From: a virus
DNA length: 64,000 nt
Virus record (IMG/VR): IMGVR_UViG_3300009181_000072
Span: 1-64,000 of that record
Direction: 5' to 3' (one strand)
Made by a program: the position numbers and the translations under genes. Positions 1 to 8,694 of the stretch are shown one piece after another (the stretch's first letter is position 1; each line of letters starts with the position of its first letter). Under the pieces are notes generated by a model that was not told the DNA's origin, ran no database searches, and saw only the letters and a list, made by a program, of their open reading frames with translations.

Positions 1-568
1 CAGTGATTGGGTCGCATTTGACTCGCCACATGTGGGGCCACCATGACGGGCCATAACCTTCTGCGGGCCTTGCACCTTCTTGCACAACGTAGTATTTGGC
101 TAACACAAAATCGCCTAATGCAAGGTCATCTCTGCGATGCTGTATCTCTATAACATCTCCGCTCATCAACGTGCGACCGATACTATTGACCATGTCATTG
201 AGATGGAATGTTATGAATATGGTTTCATTGCTGAGGAACAACCCAAACTGCCTGAGATCAAATTCAGTGTCGCTTACAGCATAGTGACCTTTTAAAGCTA
301 TAACGTCTTGATCGTATGCTCGATCACGTATTTCCATGTTAAGCACGTCTTGTATCTCTAACACATTGCTTTGCCCAGAGTCAAGTGCATCTAGTGCAGT
401 ATTTGGTAAAGTGAAATCGCCAGTTTCCCCAGACGGTTTTGGACCAAGATATTTGTGTATAGAAAATTCAGTTCCGCCAACCCGAAATTGCTCGCTGATC
501 AAGCGATCAAACAGCCGGTAATCGTTAGTCCTTACGGCTGCGCCTTTCCATAGGGTTAATGGTGGCAC
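1..568 (-). CDS. T4-like neck protein (gp14-like), partial at window edge
   Basis: The minus strand is open from a GTG at 568 to the window edge (189 codons), so the C-terminus is missing. The product contains FDRLISEQFRVGGTEF, HKYLGP, EIQDVLNMEIRDRAYD, IFITFHLNDMV and WWPHMWRVKCDP. I associate this combination with neck/head-completion proteins of far-T4 phages, but not with T4 gp14 itself, so the number gp14 is tentative. An in-frame ATG lies upstream at 616. However, a late promoter (GATAAATA, 595-602) sits between the two candidates, so its transcript would begin downstream of that ATG. The GTG has a good Shine-Dalgarno (GAGGAG) about 6 nt upstream. Divergent from the 717 gene and close to gp13, in line with a neck module. 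Confidence 0.6.
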   Translation of the reverse strand, partial: MPPLTLWKGAAVRTNDYRLFDRLISEQFRVGGTEFSIHKYLGPKPSGETGDFTLPNTALDALDSGQSNVLEIQDVLNMEIRDRAYDQDVIALKGHYAVSDTEFDLRQFGLFLSNETIFITFHLNDMVNSIGRTLMSGDVIEIQHRRDDLALGDFVLAKYYVVQEGARPAEGYGPSWWPHMWRVKCDPIT

Positions 569-594
569 TGCGATCTCCTCATAGTTAGCAGAGA

Positions 595-602
595 TATTTA
601 TC
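595..602 (-). promoter_or_regulatory. T4-type late promoter, minus strand
   Basis: GATAAATA on the minus strand, 27 nt ahead of the GTG at 568. It matches the T4 late consensus TATAAATA except for the first base and decides the start of the neck gene. Confidence 0.65.
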
Positions 603-668
603 CGGGTAAATCTCATATCTATATCATTGATTTTGCTTGCATAATATCGAAAAAACCAGCTGATTCGC

Positions 669-696
669 TTGACAAATACAAAAACTATGCTATTAT
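669..696 (+). promoter_or_regulatory. Sigma70-type promoter
   Basis: A consensus -35 TTGACA (669-674) is followed after 16 nt by TATTAT (691-696). Transcription should begin near 703, ahead of a GGAGGG ribosome site and the ATG at 717. It looks like a host-polymerase (early) promoter. Confidence 0.6.
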
Positions 697-716
697 TAAC
701 ATAATGGAGGGTACAG

Positions 717-1766
717 ATGATAGAAGAATCGACCATTTCTCCGCGCAAGATGAAGGGTGTGGATTTCTCAGCAGCAGGGCCTGAGAACGATGACTACGCT
801 AAAGCATGGCGCGATGCTATGGATTGGACTCGCATAGAAATCGACTATGTTACCCTGAAACAGTATTTCTTAATCTGGGCTAAACTTAACCGTGATCTTG
901 ACGAACAAGGTCATTGGGATGCACTACCAACTTATCACTATGCTATGATTGGCCGTATCGCGTTTGTAGTGCAGCACGGTGCTGTGATGCCAGAAAATAC
1001 CAAAACTTGGTTTGATGCAAAAGTTGAAGAACTGCTGCAGGTCAAAGTTGCACTAGTTGACGACGAAGAACAGCGTAAGTTGACTACGATCCAAAAGCGC
1101 AATGTTGAATACGTTGATCTCTATAGCATGCTAGAAGCTATCAGCTATCGCTACCGCAATAACGTAGACGAAATTACCGAGCGTGCCAAAAAATTCCTGG
1201 CTAGGTCAGAACCAAACCAGCAGATGCTCAAACGGCTATATGATCATTTCAAGGAAAGCTTTAGCGATGCTATCAAGGAAAAAGACAATCCGTTCGTAGC
1301 AGAGCGAGTTGAATCTATCATCACAGTGGTGAACATCTTAGCTACAAGCACAGGCAATGCTAAAGCCATACGCGATAACCGAGGTGCCACGACTAAGAGT
1401 ATTAAACAAGCTAGCAAAGCCAAGTTCAAGGCAGTTGACCTCGATACTGACATGGCAGGCATGAATCCGGCAATGATTCCTGGCAGCAAGGTAGCAGTTG
1501 TTTATAATGCTAAAACTCGCAAAGTTTCTTTCTATAGTAGCAGCACAGACGCTGGGTTGGGCATTAGCGGCAACAAACTAACCGGCTTTGCTACTGAGCA
1601 AGTATATGCTAAACACTTGCGTGATCCTAAGATGGTACTTAGACAACTGCGCAATGCTACCAACTTGCGACGCATTGATGTCGTGATGGAAGATGTTAAC
1701 GGCAAGAAACATCCAGTAACTGGAAAGCTCAATAAAGACACGATGATCATAAAAGTTTTCAAGTGA
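717..1766 (+). CDS. Conserved-looking phage protein of unknown function
   Basis: A 349-residue soluble protein with no signal peptide or membrane segment. The N-terminal two thirds look alpha-helical and charged. The C-terminal part (about residues 255-349) looks beta-rich, with VAVVYNAKTRKVSFY and a Gly/Ser stretch, as in a small beta domain. I do not recognise a named family. It starts with a strong GGAGG site and has its own sigma70-type promoter (669-696), unlike the late-promoter structural genes around it. This suggests early expression, although it lies between neck genes. Long open frame and normal codon use support a real gene. Confidence 0.7.
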   Translation: MIEESTISPRKMKGVDFSAAGPENDDYAKAWRDAMDWTRIEIDYVTLKQYFLIWAKLNRDLDEQGHWDALPTYHYAMIGRIAFVVQHGAVMPENTKTWFDAKVEELLQVKVALVDDEEQRKLTTIQKRNVEYVDLYSMLEAISYRYRNNVDEITERAKKFLARSEPNQQMLKRLYDHFKESFSDAIKEKDNPFVAERVESIITVVNILATSTGNAKAIRDNRGATTKSIKQASKAKFKAVDLDTDMAGMNPAMIPGSKVAVVYNAKTRKVSFYSSSTDAGLGISGNKLTGFATEQVYAKHLRDPKMVLRQLRNATNLRRIDVVMEDVNGKKHPVTGKLNKDTMIIKVFK

Positions 1767-1778
1767 TCTGCGGTTAAC

Positions 1779-1807
1779 TTGACTTTTTCAAACAATTAGG
1801 ATTAAAT
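1779..1807 (+). promoter_or_regulatory. Possible sigma70-type or late promoter ahead of transglycosylase
   Basis: TTGACT (1779-1784), 17 nt, then TTAAAT (1802-1807). The same spot also reads ATTAAATA, a late-promoter-like word (1801-1808). The next ATG is 3 nt away, so the mRNA would be leaderless or would start at the ATG at 1817. Confidence 0.4.
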
Positions 1808-1810
1808 AGC

Positions 1811-2356
1811 ATGCCAATGAAGAAAATGGCTATGGTCGTAGCTATCAGTATTGCATGCTTTTGCTGTAATGTTGCTAGTGCTAAGGATGAGAACTACAGC
1901 ATCTCATCGTTGGTTCAGCTTACAGCTGACAAGGCCCAGGAACATACCGTGCCAACCTCGCTGGCACTCGCTGTCGTGACGTATGAGAGTAGTTGGAATG
2001 CGAGAGTCCTGAGTCAAGGTAACTATGGTCTGGGTCAGATCAGGTGCGGTACGGCTAAAGGAATCGGACTCAAGGGCAAGTGTGCATCCTTGTTAACACC
2101 AGAGGTCAATCTAGAGTACAGCATGATCTATCTGCGCATGGCGTTAGATGAAGCTGACAACGATTGGTGTACTGCGTTAACCTTGTACAATCGCGGATTA
2201 AATGCAGTAGTACCTAAGAAACCAACTAGATACTGCCGCGATATCATGAAGCTTGCAACTGACATAACTGGTTCTGGTGTGCTGATTTTTGATCGTCAAA
2301 CATATATTATACGTTCCAGCAGCATAAGCTTTGTGCGATATGCAGTAGTTAGGTAA
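1811..2356 (+). CDS. Secreted lytic transglycosylase (SLT family)
   Basis: Predicted to cleave the glycan strands of peptidoglycan. A signal peptide is visible (MKKMAMVVAISIACFCC, then an ASA|K-type cleavage site near residue 24), so the mature enzyme should act in the periplasm. The SLT core follows: the catalytic Glu lies in VVTYESSWN (about residue 60), then NYGLGQIRCGTAKGIG and a late YNRGLNAV segment, as in goose-type/SLT lysozymes. The length of 181 aa suits a single-domain SLT. The ATG at 1817 (giving MKK) is an equally good start. No ribosome site is seen, in keeping with the promoter lying only a few bases upstream. The role could be lysis or cell-wall entry. Confidence 0.85.
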   Translation: MPMKKMAMVVAISIACFCCNVASAKDENYSISSLVQLTADKAQEHTVPTSLALAVVTYESSWNARVLSQGNYGLGQIRCGTAKGIGLKGKCASLLTPEVNLEYSMIYLRMALDEADNDWCTALTLYNRGLNAVVPKKPTRYCRDIMKLATDITGSGVLIFDRQTYIIRSSSISFVRYAVVR

Positions 2357-2375
2357 CCATCGACCTCATCTTAGC

Positions 2376-2383
2376 GATAAATA
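2376..2383 (+). promoter_or_regulatory. T4-type late promoter for gp13
   Basis: GATAAATA, 18 nt ahead of the ATG at 2402, with a GAGGGAG ribosome site between. Confidence 0.65.
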
Positions 2384-2401
2384 TCACGAGGGAGATATCA
2401 C

Positions 2402-3154
2402 ATGGCCACTCCGCTACAGCAAGAAATCATAGACGAAGTCCAGTTGATGTTGGGCGGCGGCATGGTCGACATTGAACTTGATCCAAATCATTACACTACT
2501 GCGCTCAAACTAAGCTTTGATAGGTATAGGCAACGCAGCGGTAACGCAGACGAAGAAAGCTATCTGTTTCTACGTCTCGAAAACAACATCACTGAGTATT
2601 ATCTACCAGACAATGTAGTGTCAGTAAGGCAGCTGTTCCGTCGTGGTCTAGGTGGTATCACTGGTGGTACGCAGATCGATCCGTTCAGTTTGGCCTACAC
2701 TAACCTGTATCTGTTGCAGGCTGGTGCTGGCGGCGGATACAGCGCAGGACTGTTGACATACGAACTGTTCTACGAATATCTTGATCAAGCAGGGCGCATG
2801 TTTGGACGCGACATCAACTTTACGTTTGACACTGTTACCAAACGTTTGAGCATTGTGCGTCGACCTAGCGGCAATGAACAGATCTTAATATGGGCATACA
2901 TGTATCGTCCAGACGATGTGATACTGCGCGACCCATTTGCTCGTCCTTGGATCAGAGATTACACGTTAGCTTGGTGCCAGCGCATGCTAGGCGAAGCTTA
3001 TAGCAAGTTTCAAAGCATTGCAGGACCTCAAGGCGGGACCACTCTTAAAGGTACAGAACTCAAGCAAGAAGCTGCTGCAACCATGGAAAAATTGGAAAAA
3101 GACATCGATCTCTATATCGACAATGCAATGCCGCTTGGCATCATCATTGGTTAA
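2402..3154 (+). CDS. 13: Neck protein gp13-like (head completion)
   Basis: A 250-residue protein that I match to the gp13 neck family of T4-like phages, which with gp14 forms the collar joining head and tail. The most telling part is the C-terminal third: WIRDYTLAWCQRMLGEAYSKF, then GPQGGTTLKGTELKQEA and a terminal PLGIIIG. In family members an IRDY-LA-A--MLGE-R-KY run and a Gly-rich GPQGG-TLNG loop occur in the same order. It sits near the gp14-like gene and has a late promoter at 2376 and a good ribosome site. Its stop overlaps the stop of the convergent 3151-3729 gene. Assignment rests on motif memory, not a search. Confidence 0.75.
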   Translation: MATPLQQEIIDEVQLMLGGGMVDIELDPNHYTTALKLSFDRYRQRSGNADEESYLFLRLENNITEYYLPDNVVSVRQLFRRGLGGITGGTQIDPFSLAYTNLYLLQAGAGGGYSAGLLTYELFYEYLDQAGRMFGRDINFTFDTVTKRLSIVRRPSGNEQILIWAYMYRPDDVILRDPFARPWIRDYTLAWCQRMLGEAYSKFQSIAGPQGGTTLKGTELKQEAAATMEKLEKDIDLYIDNAMPLGIIIG

Positions 3155-3729
3155 ATCCAAAGATCTTTCAATGCAGCTTTGCCAGCATTAGTTAGCTTGT
3201 CAGTTCCTAACACTGTGTACACACCATCTGGTGCTGGCACAGTATCAGTCCTGGACCATTGTTGCTGCCACCGCCACCACGATTCGCTTTTCATGTCAAA
3301 CATGAATAGTTCACAGAGGCCGATTGGTTCTTGATCATACAAGAACCTGTCTACATACATCTGTGCTGTCCACGCAACATCGGTACCAATCTTCAATAGG
3401 CTGGCATCTTGTGTGAACAAACCAAACACATAGATGCAGTGCGTCCAACGAGCTATCCACATATCTCGTCGCAGTGCATTGTCTGCTGATAGCTGTTGTC
3501 TAGGCCACGATCTATGCATGCTCTTGTTAGCACGCAGCAGATACCGATTCGCGTCTTTCAAATGCTCAATATCTAGCATGTAGCGATGATTATCAACAGT
3601 ATCAAGTCCGGACCCGGGATAGGTAACAGTGCTCACAGTATGTCCAACCAACGCGGCTTTTTCTGCAGCAATCATGCTAGCTGGATTTTCGCTGCCATCA
3701 AACAACATGATAGACTCTGATGCGTGCAT
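3151..3729 (-). CDS. Unknown protein, late-expressed
   Basis: A 192-residue protein without recognisable domains, signal peptide or membrane helices. It is unusually rich in Trp and His in the middle (MWIARWTHCIYVFGLF and ESWWRWQQQW), suggesting a compact fold. A late promoter on the minus strand (3753-3760) and an AAGGAT ribosome site precede its ATG at 3729. The promoter overlaps the stop codon of the dNMP kinase gene just upstream. The gene is convergent with gp13, their stop codons overlapping. A virion or assembly role is possible from the promoter type, but nothing in the protein shows it. Confidence 0.65.
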   Translation of the reverse strand: MHASESIMLFDGSENPASMIAAEKAALVGHTVSTVTYPGSGLDTVDNHRYMLDIEHLKDANRYLLRANKSMHRSWPRQQLSADNALRRDMWIARWTHCIYVFGLFTQDASLLKIGTDVAWTAQMYVDRFLYDQEPIGLCELFMFDMKSESWWRWQQQWSRTDTVPAPDGVYTVLGTDKLTNAGKAALKDLWI

Positions 3730-3751
3730 TTGATATCCTTCTAATACAGTT

Positions 3752-4378
3752 TTATTTACGTCTAGGTAACAAGTGTTCAGCGATACGATACAACTTGAAC
3801 CAAGTTAACACGTTATCTCTGAGATCGTCAAGCGACCCATCGTTTTCGATGATCGCATCAAAGTCGCAACGTGCCCACTCCCATTCGCTAGGATGTACAT
3901 CAGTTGGTATGATATTATGGTTTTGATATTGTCGAAACCACTCCGGGTCGTTGCCTCGTTTAACTTGCCAAACTTGCCCGCCTAGCTTGCGTATGACAGT
4001 TGCTTCATTCGGAAATCTCGTATCTGGTATTACATAATTTTTCTCTGGATCGCGCATCTTGTTCTCAATGCTTGCAACCCAGATGTCCTGATGGAAGCCA
4101 TGCCTACAGACTTCTGTGCCCCATACTTGCAGCACCCAACGTGGGGTGAGATCTGGCATACCTAATCTTTTAGCCCACCAATCATCAACTTGTTCTCGCC
4201 ATTCTCTGCTTTCAATAGTATCGCCTTCTAGCAGATATCTTGGCCAGTTAAACACTGCAGCCACTGCATCCTTGAGACTGTCAGCAAAACTGACCTTTAT
4301 AAATTGGTGCTCTTTTTCGAGCATGTCTGCCACAGTACCTTTACCGCTGCCTATCAGTCCGCATATGCCAATGATCAT
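3752..4378 (-). CDS. 1: Deoxynucleoside monophosphate kinase (gp1-like)
   Basis: Predicted to phosphorylate dNMPs to dNDPs for phage DNA synthesis in the cytoplasm. The N-terminus carries a P-loop (GLIGSGKGT, residues 6-14). It is followed by VSFADSLKDAVAAVFNW and later DVRFPNE-like IPDTRFPNEA, which are typical of the T4 gp1 family. The length (208 aa) is close to that of the family. I chose the ATG at 4378 rather than the in-frame ATG at 4447. The protein then begins directly with MIIGICGLIG, and a GGAG site lies upstream. Confidence 0.9.
   Translation of the reverse strand: MIIGICGLIGSGKGTVADMLEKEHQFIKVSFADSLKDAVAAVFNWPRYLLEGDTIESREWREQVDDWWAKRLGMPDLTPRWVLQVWGTEVCRHGFHQDIWVASIENKMRDPEKNYVIPDTRFPNEATVIRKLGGQVWQVKRGNDPEWFRQYQNHNIIPTDVHPSEWEWARCDFDAIIENDGSLDDLRDNVLTWFKLYRIAEHLLPRRK
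3753..3760 (-). promoter_or_regulatory. T4-type late promoter, minus strand
   Basis: CGTAAATA on the minus strand, 23 nt ahead of the 3729 start. It overlaps the stop of the upstream kinase gene. Confidence 0.5.
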
Positions 4379-4478
4379 CGTGTTCTCCGTCTTAACATAA
4401 TAGCATATTTTTGCTAGCCGATCAAGTGGTTTGATCTTCGACTGCATGGTACAAATTATGGTTTTTTACTGCGGTGCT

Positions 4479-4486
4479 GATAAATA
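4479..4486 (+). promoter_or_regulatory. T4-type late promoter for tail sheath
   Basis: GATAAATA, 32 nt ahead of the ATG at 4519. It excludes the more upstream in-frame start at 4474, which would lie outside the transcript. Confidence 0.65.
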
Positions 4487-4518
4487 GAATCAGCACACAT
4501 CCAACGGAGATTTCCAAT

Positions 4519-7500
4519 ATGGCCACTTTAGTATCACCAGGCGTTAGCGTAACAGTTAGTGATGAAAGCGCATATGCCAGCGCAGGACTCGGAACTATAC
4601 CTCTAATAATGATAGCAACTGGTGCAGACAAACTACAACCCGGTAGCAGTTCAGTCTATGCACCGGGTACAACTGCTGCAAATGCTAACCAATTATACCT
4701 CATCAGCAGCCAGCGTTATCTGGTACAGACATTTGGAGTTCCAACATTTTACACCACAGCGGGTACACCTCAATATGATAACCAGCTGAATGAACTAGGT
4801 TTGTTTACTGCATATCAATATCTTGGTATTGCAAATACGGCATATGTGCTCAGAGGGGATGTAGATCTCACACAGATGGTACCGACCACAACTGAGCCAA
4901 CTGGAGAAGCAGCAGTTAATCAATATTGGTTTGATACGTCGCAGTCAACTTGGGGAATATTCACTAGCAACGGTAACGTTAACAGCGCACTGAGCTGGGC
5001 AGCTAAGACTCCAACTGTGTTAACATCAGCTACATATCTCGAGAACATTGTGCAGGGTACTTCAACTGGTACTAGCGCCAGTACAGCACTAATAACGGTA
5101 TCCAACAATCTAGTCATTAACGGTACTGTGATTGCACTTACAACTGGTATGAGCCTCAGCGATGTTGCTAGCGCAATCAATAATTCAGTGATCCATCAGA
5201 ATGGCATATCGGCAGTTATCTATGCTCGTACAGGTAAACCAGATGTGCAGGTTACTGCGATCGCCGACATGTACTATCTGCGCATAGTAAGCAGCGATAT
5301 TGATACGTCTATTGTTCTAACTAGCTCAAATGCTACCATACTCACCAATCTTGGTTTTGCAAGTACATCGCCCGTCAATTACATAGTACCTGCTGCAGCA
5401 TTTGGCACATCTGGTAGTTTTGTAGTAGACGCATACAGTACCAATCAATATGACAGTTTGAAAAAGAACAGCATATGGCAGAAGATCACGCAGACCACTC
5501 TAAACGGCGACACTGCTGCATGGTGGTTCAAAGTTGGTAGTACCGATGCTAGCTATCCGGGTTGGGGTTGGCAAGAAGCAACGCCGCGAGTGATCACAGG
5601 ATCTGTTGTTAATCCAACATTTACTGCATTGAGTTCATGCACTATCAGCATTGGCGGCGCTAGCCCAATTACCATAACGTTACCCGGTACAACACTAGCG
5701 TCGTTTGTTGCAGAAATTAATGCCGAACTCGACAATGCTAGCTACAATGCATATGCATCTATAACAACTTCTGGTAATAACAACTATCTAACCATAACCA
5801 ACTATGACAGCACTGACACATATTTCAATGACATCAGCAACCAAGCTGATCTCACACACCCGTGGCAAACTGCAGGTATGCCTATTACCCAGACCTATTA
5901 CGGTAGTGTAACAGGTACCGTTGCCAATCCTAGCTATGTGGCTGCAACGCTGTCAGTTGGCAGTGCTGTAACAGTTGCACCAGGCACTGGTTACATAGTT
6001 GGTGATACCCTCAATGTTGTTGGCGGTACAAGTTCGGTGGCCGCACAGTTGGCTGTGGCCAGCGTGAAAGTGATAGCTGCATCAATATCTGCTACAGGTA
6101 GCGGTTATGCGGCCGCCGACAGGCTGACTTTCAGCACTGGCAATACCAGCCCAGTTGTATTAGAAGTTGACACTGTAGATGGTAGTGGTGGAATACTTAC
6201 ACTATCAATAGTCAGCGGTGGACAGCGTGCGGCTGCGAATCCAAGCAACCCTGTAACTCCAAATTCAACTAGCGGCAGCGGTATCAGCGCTACAGTAACA
6301 CTGGGCTGGACAGTTAACACAGTAACTGTGTTAACAGCGGGAGTATACACTGTGGCTCCGACCAACCCAGTAACGGTCACTGGCGGCAGCGGTTCTGCTG
6401 CTACGTTCAATGTGACCATGGCATTCCTTACTAGCAATACGTTTAGCATAGATCCTGGCACTGGCACTGCTGTAACCATAAATGTTCCCGCTAGTCCAAA
6501 CAACACTCTAGCAGGTGTAGTTGCTGCGATCAATACTGCATTCCCAAGTGGTCCTATCGTAGCTAGCGTTGCAACGGGTAACTATCTAAAGATAACCAAC
6601 TCTAACGCTACGCAGTTTGTCCTCAAGGATATCAGCGGTACACCGTTAGCTGGTTCTGGTATAGAGGTTGGCTATGTGTTTGGCCGAGAGCTGGTGTATC
6701 AAGGTTATTACCCAACACTGACTGTGCCTAGCACGCTAGCACAGACTGCAGCTACCAACGTTTGGATAAACACTACTGCACAAGACCGTGGCACCAGCTT
6801 GGTGGTAAAGAAATATAACGGTACTGTTTGGGTACAGCAAAACACAAATCCAAACAGCGGTACTGTACCATTGTACAGCAGCGATGCTGTGGCCAATGCT
6901 GCATTTGGTGCTAACAAGACAATAGGCACGGTGTATGCACGCTATGACAGCGACGGCAATATACCGCCAGAAGCAAACATGGTCCTGTACTATTGGGATG
7001 GTAGTGCGTGGGTATCGTTAACATATACTGCTGGAGCAACTGCGCCTGCTGGTGCACCTGCTAATGGTACGCTGTGGTATAATACCGATCTACAAGTTGA
7101 TATCATGGTTGGCGATGGACAGATTTGGCAAGGCTACAGAGAAGCATACCCTGCAACTGATCCAAATGGTCCAATCATCAGTGGTAGCCAACCAACAGAA
7201 CAAAGCGATGGCACGCCACTTGTAACCAACGATATCTGGGTTGATTCGGCAGTTGAACCATACCCACAGATATATCGGTACGATGGCACCTCAAGCACAT
7301 TTGCGTTGGTAGACAACACTGACCACAGTAGCCCGTCAGGCATCATATTCAATGATGCACGTTGGAACGACGATGGTAAGACCACAGGAAGCCAAGCACC
7401 TAGTGCTATGGTGATCAGCGATTATGTAGACAGTGATGCACCAAATGCAGAACTGTATCCAAGTGGTATGATGTTGTTCAACACACGTTACAGCACATAT

Positions 7501-8589
7501 AACGTGAAAGAATACATGGTAGACTACTTCCCCGACGTTGATACCGCTGCAGGATATGATCCAAATGCATGGGTTACTGCTAGCGGTAACCGCCCGGATG
7601 GTACTCCGTACATGGGATCTAGTGCTCAGCGCAGGATGGTAGTGCAAGCACTACAAGCATCGTTGGTTAGCAATCAAGCTATCAGAGGCGATGCGATCAA
7701 CTTCAACTTGCTAGCAACTCCTGGATACATTGAGTGCTTAGACGAGATGGTTACACTGAATACTGATCGTAAGAATACTGCGTTCATTATCGGTGACCCG
7801 CCCGGCGAATTGCCAGCAGATACTACTAGCTTGCAAGCATGGGCAACTAATGCCAATAACGCAGCACTAAATGGTCCAGATGGATTGATCACTACATCAC
7901 CGTATGCAGGTATATATTACCCATGGGCACTGAGCACTAACCTAGACGGTAACAACGTGTTTGTACCGCCAAGTGAAATGGCACTGCGCACATATGCATA
8001 CAATGACCAAGTAGCTTACCCATGGTTTGCACCAGCAGGCTTTAACCGCGGATTGGTTACTGGAGTTGAGAGTGTTGGTTACCTCAAGTCAGATGGTACA
8101 TATCAACCAGTGAGCTTGAACCAAGGGCAGCGAGATGTGTTGTATGTCAACAAAATTAACCCAATCAGTTTCATACCTGGGCGCGGTTTGGTAATATTTG
8201 GACAGAAGACATTGAACCCAATTGCAACTGCTCTAGACAGAGTAAACGTTGCACGTTTGATCAACTATTTGGCTTACAACTTGAACACGCTGGCACAACC
8301 GTTCTTGTTTGAACCAAACGATCAACAAACACGTCAAAGTGTGACTAGCACATTTAACAGCTTCATGGGCAATCTAGTTGGCCTGCGTGCATTGTACGAC
8401 TACGCTGTGGTCTGCGATACCAGCAACAACACTCCGGCTCGTATCGATGCTAACGAACTCTGGATTGATATTGCTATCAAACCAGAAAAGGCAATTGAGT
8501 TCATCTATATACCGATCAGGATATTGAACTTGGCTGATCCGTTACCAGGCGGTGCTCAACAGCAGGGTGGCCAGACTGCTATAGCTTAA
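4519..8589 (+). CDS. 18: Tail sheath protein gp18, giant form
   Basis: The contractile sheath subunit. The N-terminus (VSPGVSVTVSDESAY, then TIPLIMIATGA) and the C-terminal quarter (RGLVTGVESVGY, NKINPISFIPGRGLVIFGQKT, VARLINYLAYNL, QPFLFEPND, ending in the conserved strand-exchange-type C-terminus) are typical of T4-like sheaths. At 1356 aa it is about twice T4 gp18 (659 aa). The extra mass is a long Ser/Thr/Gly/Ala/Val-rich beta region, roughly residues 110-1000. Residues about 490-650 of this region are clearly related to the structural protein at 51358-52473 (for example VGDTLNVVGG and GWTVNTVTV against VGDTFTISGA and GWGVNTLTI). Such modules probably decorate the outside of the sheath. 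Start chosen by the late promoter and a GGAGA ribosome site. Confidence 0.92.
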   Translation: MATLVSPGVSVTVSDESAYASAGLGTIPLIMIATGADKLQPGSSSVYAPGTTAANANQLYLISSQRYLVQTFGVPTFYTTAGTPQYDNQLNELGLFTAYQYLGIANTAYVLRGDVDLTQMVPTTTEPTGEAAVNQYWFDTSQSTWGIFTSNGNVNSALSWAAKTPTVLTSATYLENIVQGTSTGTSASTALITVSNNLVINGTVIALTTGMSLSDVASAINNSVIHQNGISAVIYARTGKPDVQVTAIADMYYLRIVSSDIDTSIVLTSSNATILTNLGFASTSPVNYIVPAAAFGTSGSFVVDAYSTNQYDSLKKNSIWQKITQTTLNGDTAAWWFKVGSTDASYPGWGWQEATPRVITGSVVNPTFTALSSCTISIGGASPITITLPGTTLASFVAEINAELDNASYNAYASITTSGNNNYLTITNYDSTDTYFNDISNQADLTHPWQTAGMPITQTYYGSVTGTVANPSYVAATLSVGSAVTVAPGTGYIVGDTLNVVGGTSSVAAQLAVASVKVIAASISATGSGYAAADRLTFSTGNTSPVVLEVDTVDGSGGILTLSIVSGGQRAAANPSNPVTPNSTSGSGISATVTLGWTVNTVTVLTAGVYTVAPTNPVTVTGGSGSAATFNVTMAFLTSNTFSIDPGTGTAVTINVPASPNNTLAGVVAAINTAFPSGPIVASVATGNYLKITNSNATQFVLKDISGTPLAGSGIEVGYVFGRELVYQGYYPTLTVPSTLAQTAATNVWINTTAQDRGTSLVVKKYNGTVWVQQNTNPNSGTVPLYSSDAVANAAFGANKTIGTVYARYDSDGNIPPEANMVLYYWDGSAWVSLTYTAGATAPAGAPANGTLWYNTDLQVDIMVGDGQIWQGYREAYPATDPNGPIISGSQPTEQSDGTPLVTNDIWVDSAVEPYPQIYRYDGTSSTFALVDNTDHSSPSGIIFNDARWNDDGKTTGSQAPSAMVISDYVDSDAPNAELYPSGMMLFNTRYSTYNVKEYMVDYFPDVDTAAGYDPNAWVTASGNRPDGTPYMGSSAQRRMVVQALQASLVSNQAIRGDAINFNLLATPGYIECLDEMVTLNTDRKNTAFIIGDPPGELPADTTSLQAWATNANNAALNGPDGLITTSPYAGIYYPWALSTNLDGNNVFVPPSEMALRTYAYNDQVAYPWFAPAGFNRGLVTGVESVGYLKSDGTYQPVSLNQGQRDVLYVNKINPISFIPGRGLVIFGQKTLNPIATALDRVNVARLINYLAYNLNTLAQPFLFEPNDQQTRQSVTSTFNSFMGNLVGLRALYDYAVVCDTSNNTPARIDANELWIDIAIKPEKAIEFIYIPIRILNLADPLPGGAQQQGGQTAIA

Positions 8590-8636
8590 TAAAAAAAGTA
8601 ACCCGGGCTGCTAGGTTTATCTTTGCAATACATTAG

Positions 8637-8671
8637 ACGGCGAGATACATTATTATAATGTATCTCGCCGT
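8637..8671. terminator. 35-bp perfect inverted repeat between sheath gene and radical SAM island
   Basis: Two 17-base arms around a single central T, so it reads the same on both strands. It follows gp18 by about 48 nt and precedes the first island gene by 24 nt. It could be a terminator for gp18 or a processing or protein-binding site. There is no clear T-run after it (TAATCTTG), so the terminator call is tentative. Confidence 0.5.
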
Positions 8672-8694
8672 AATCTTGACTAAAATATAGTGTC

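Noticed and set aside
1-540. Short plus-strand frames (62 and 61 codons) at the left edge
   Set aside because: They lie antisense to the neck gene and have no ribosome sites.
614-616. Upstream ATG as the start of the gp14-like gene
   Set aside because: The late promoter at 595-602 would start the transcript downstream of it.
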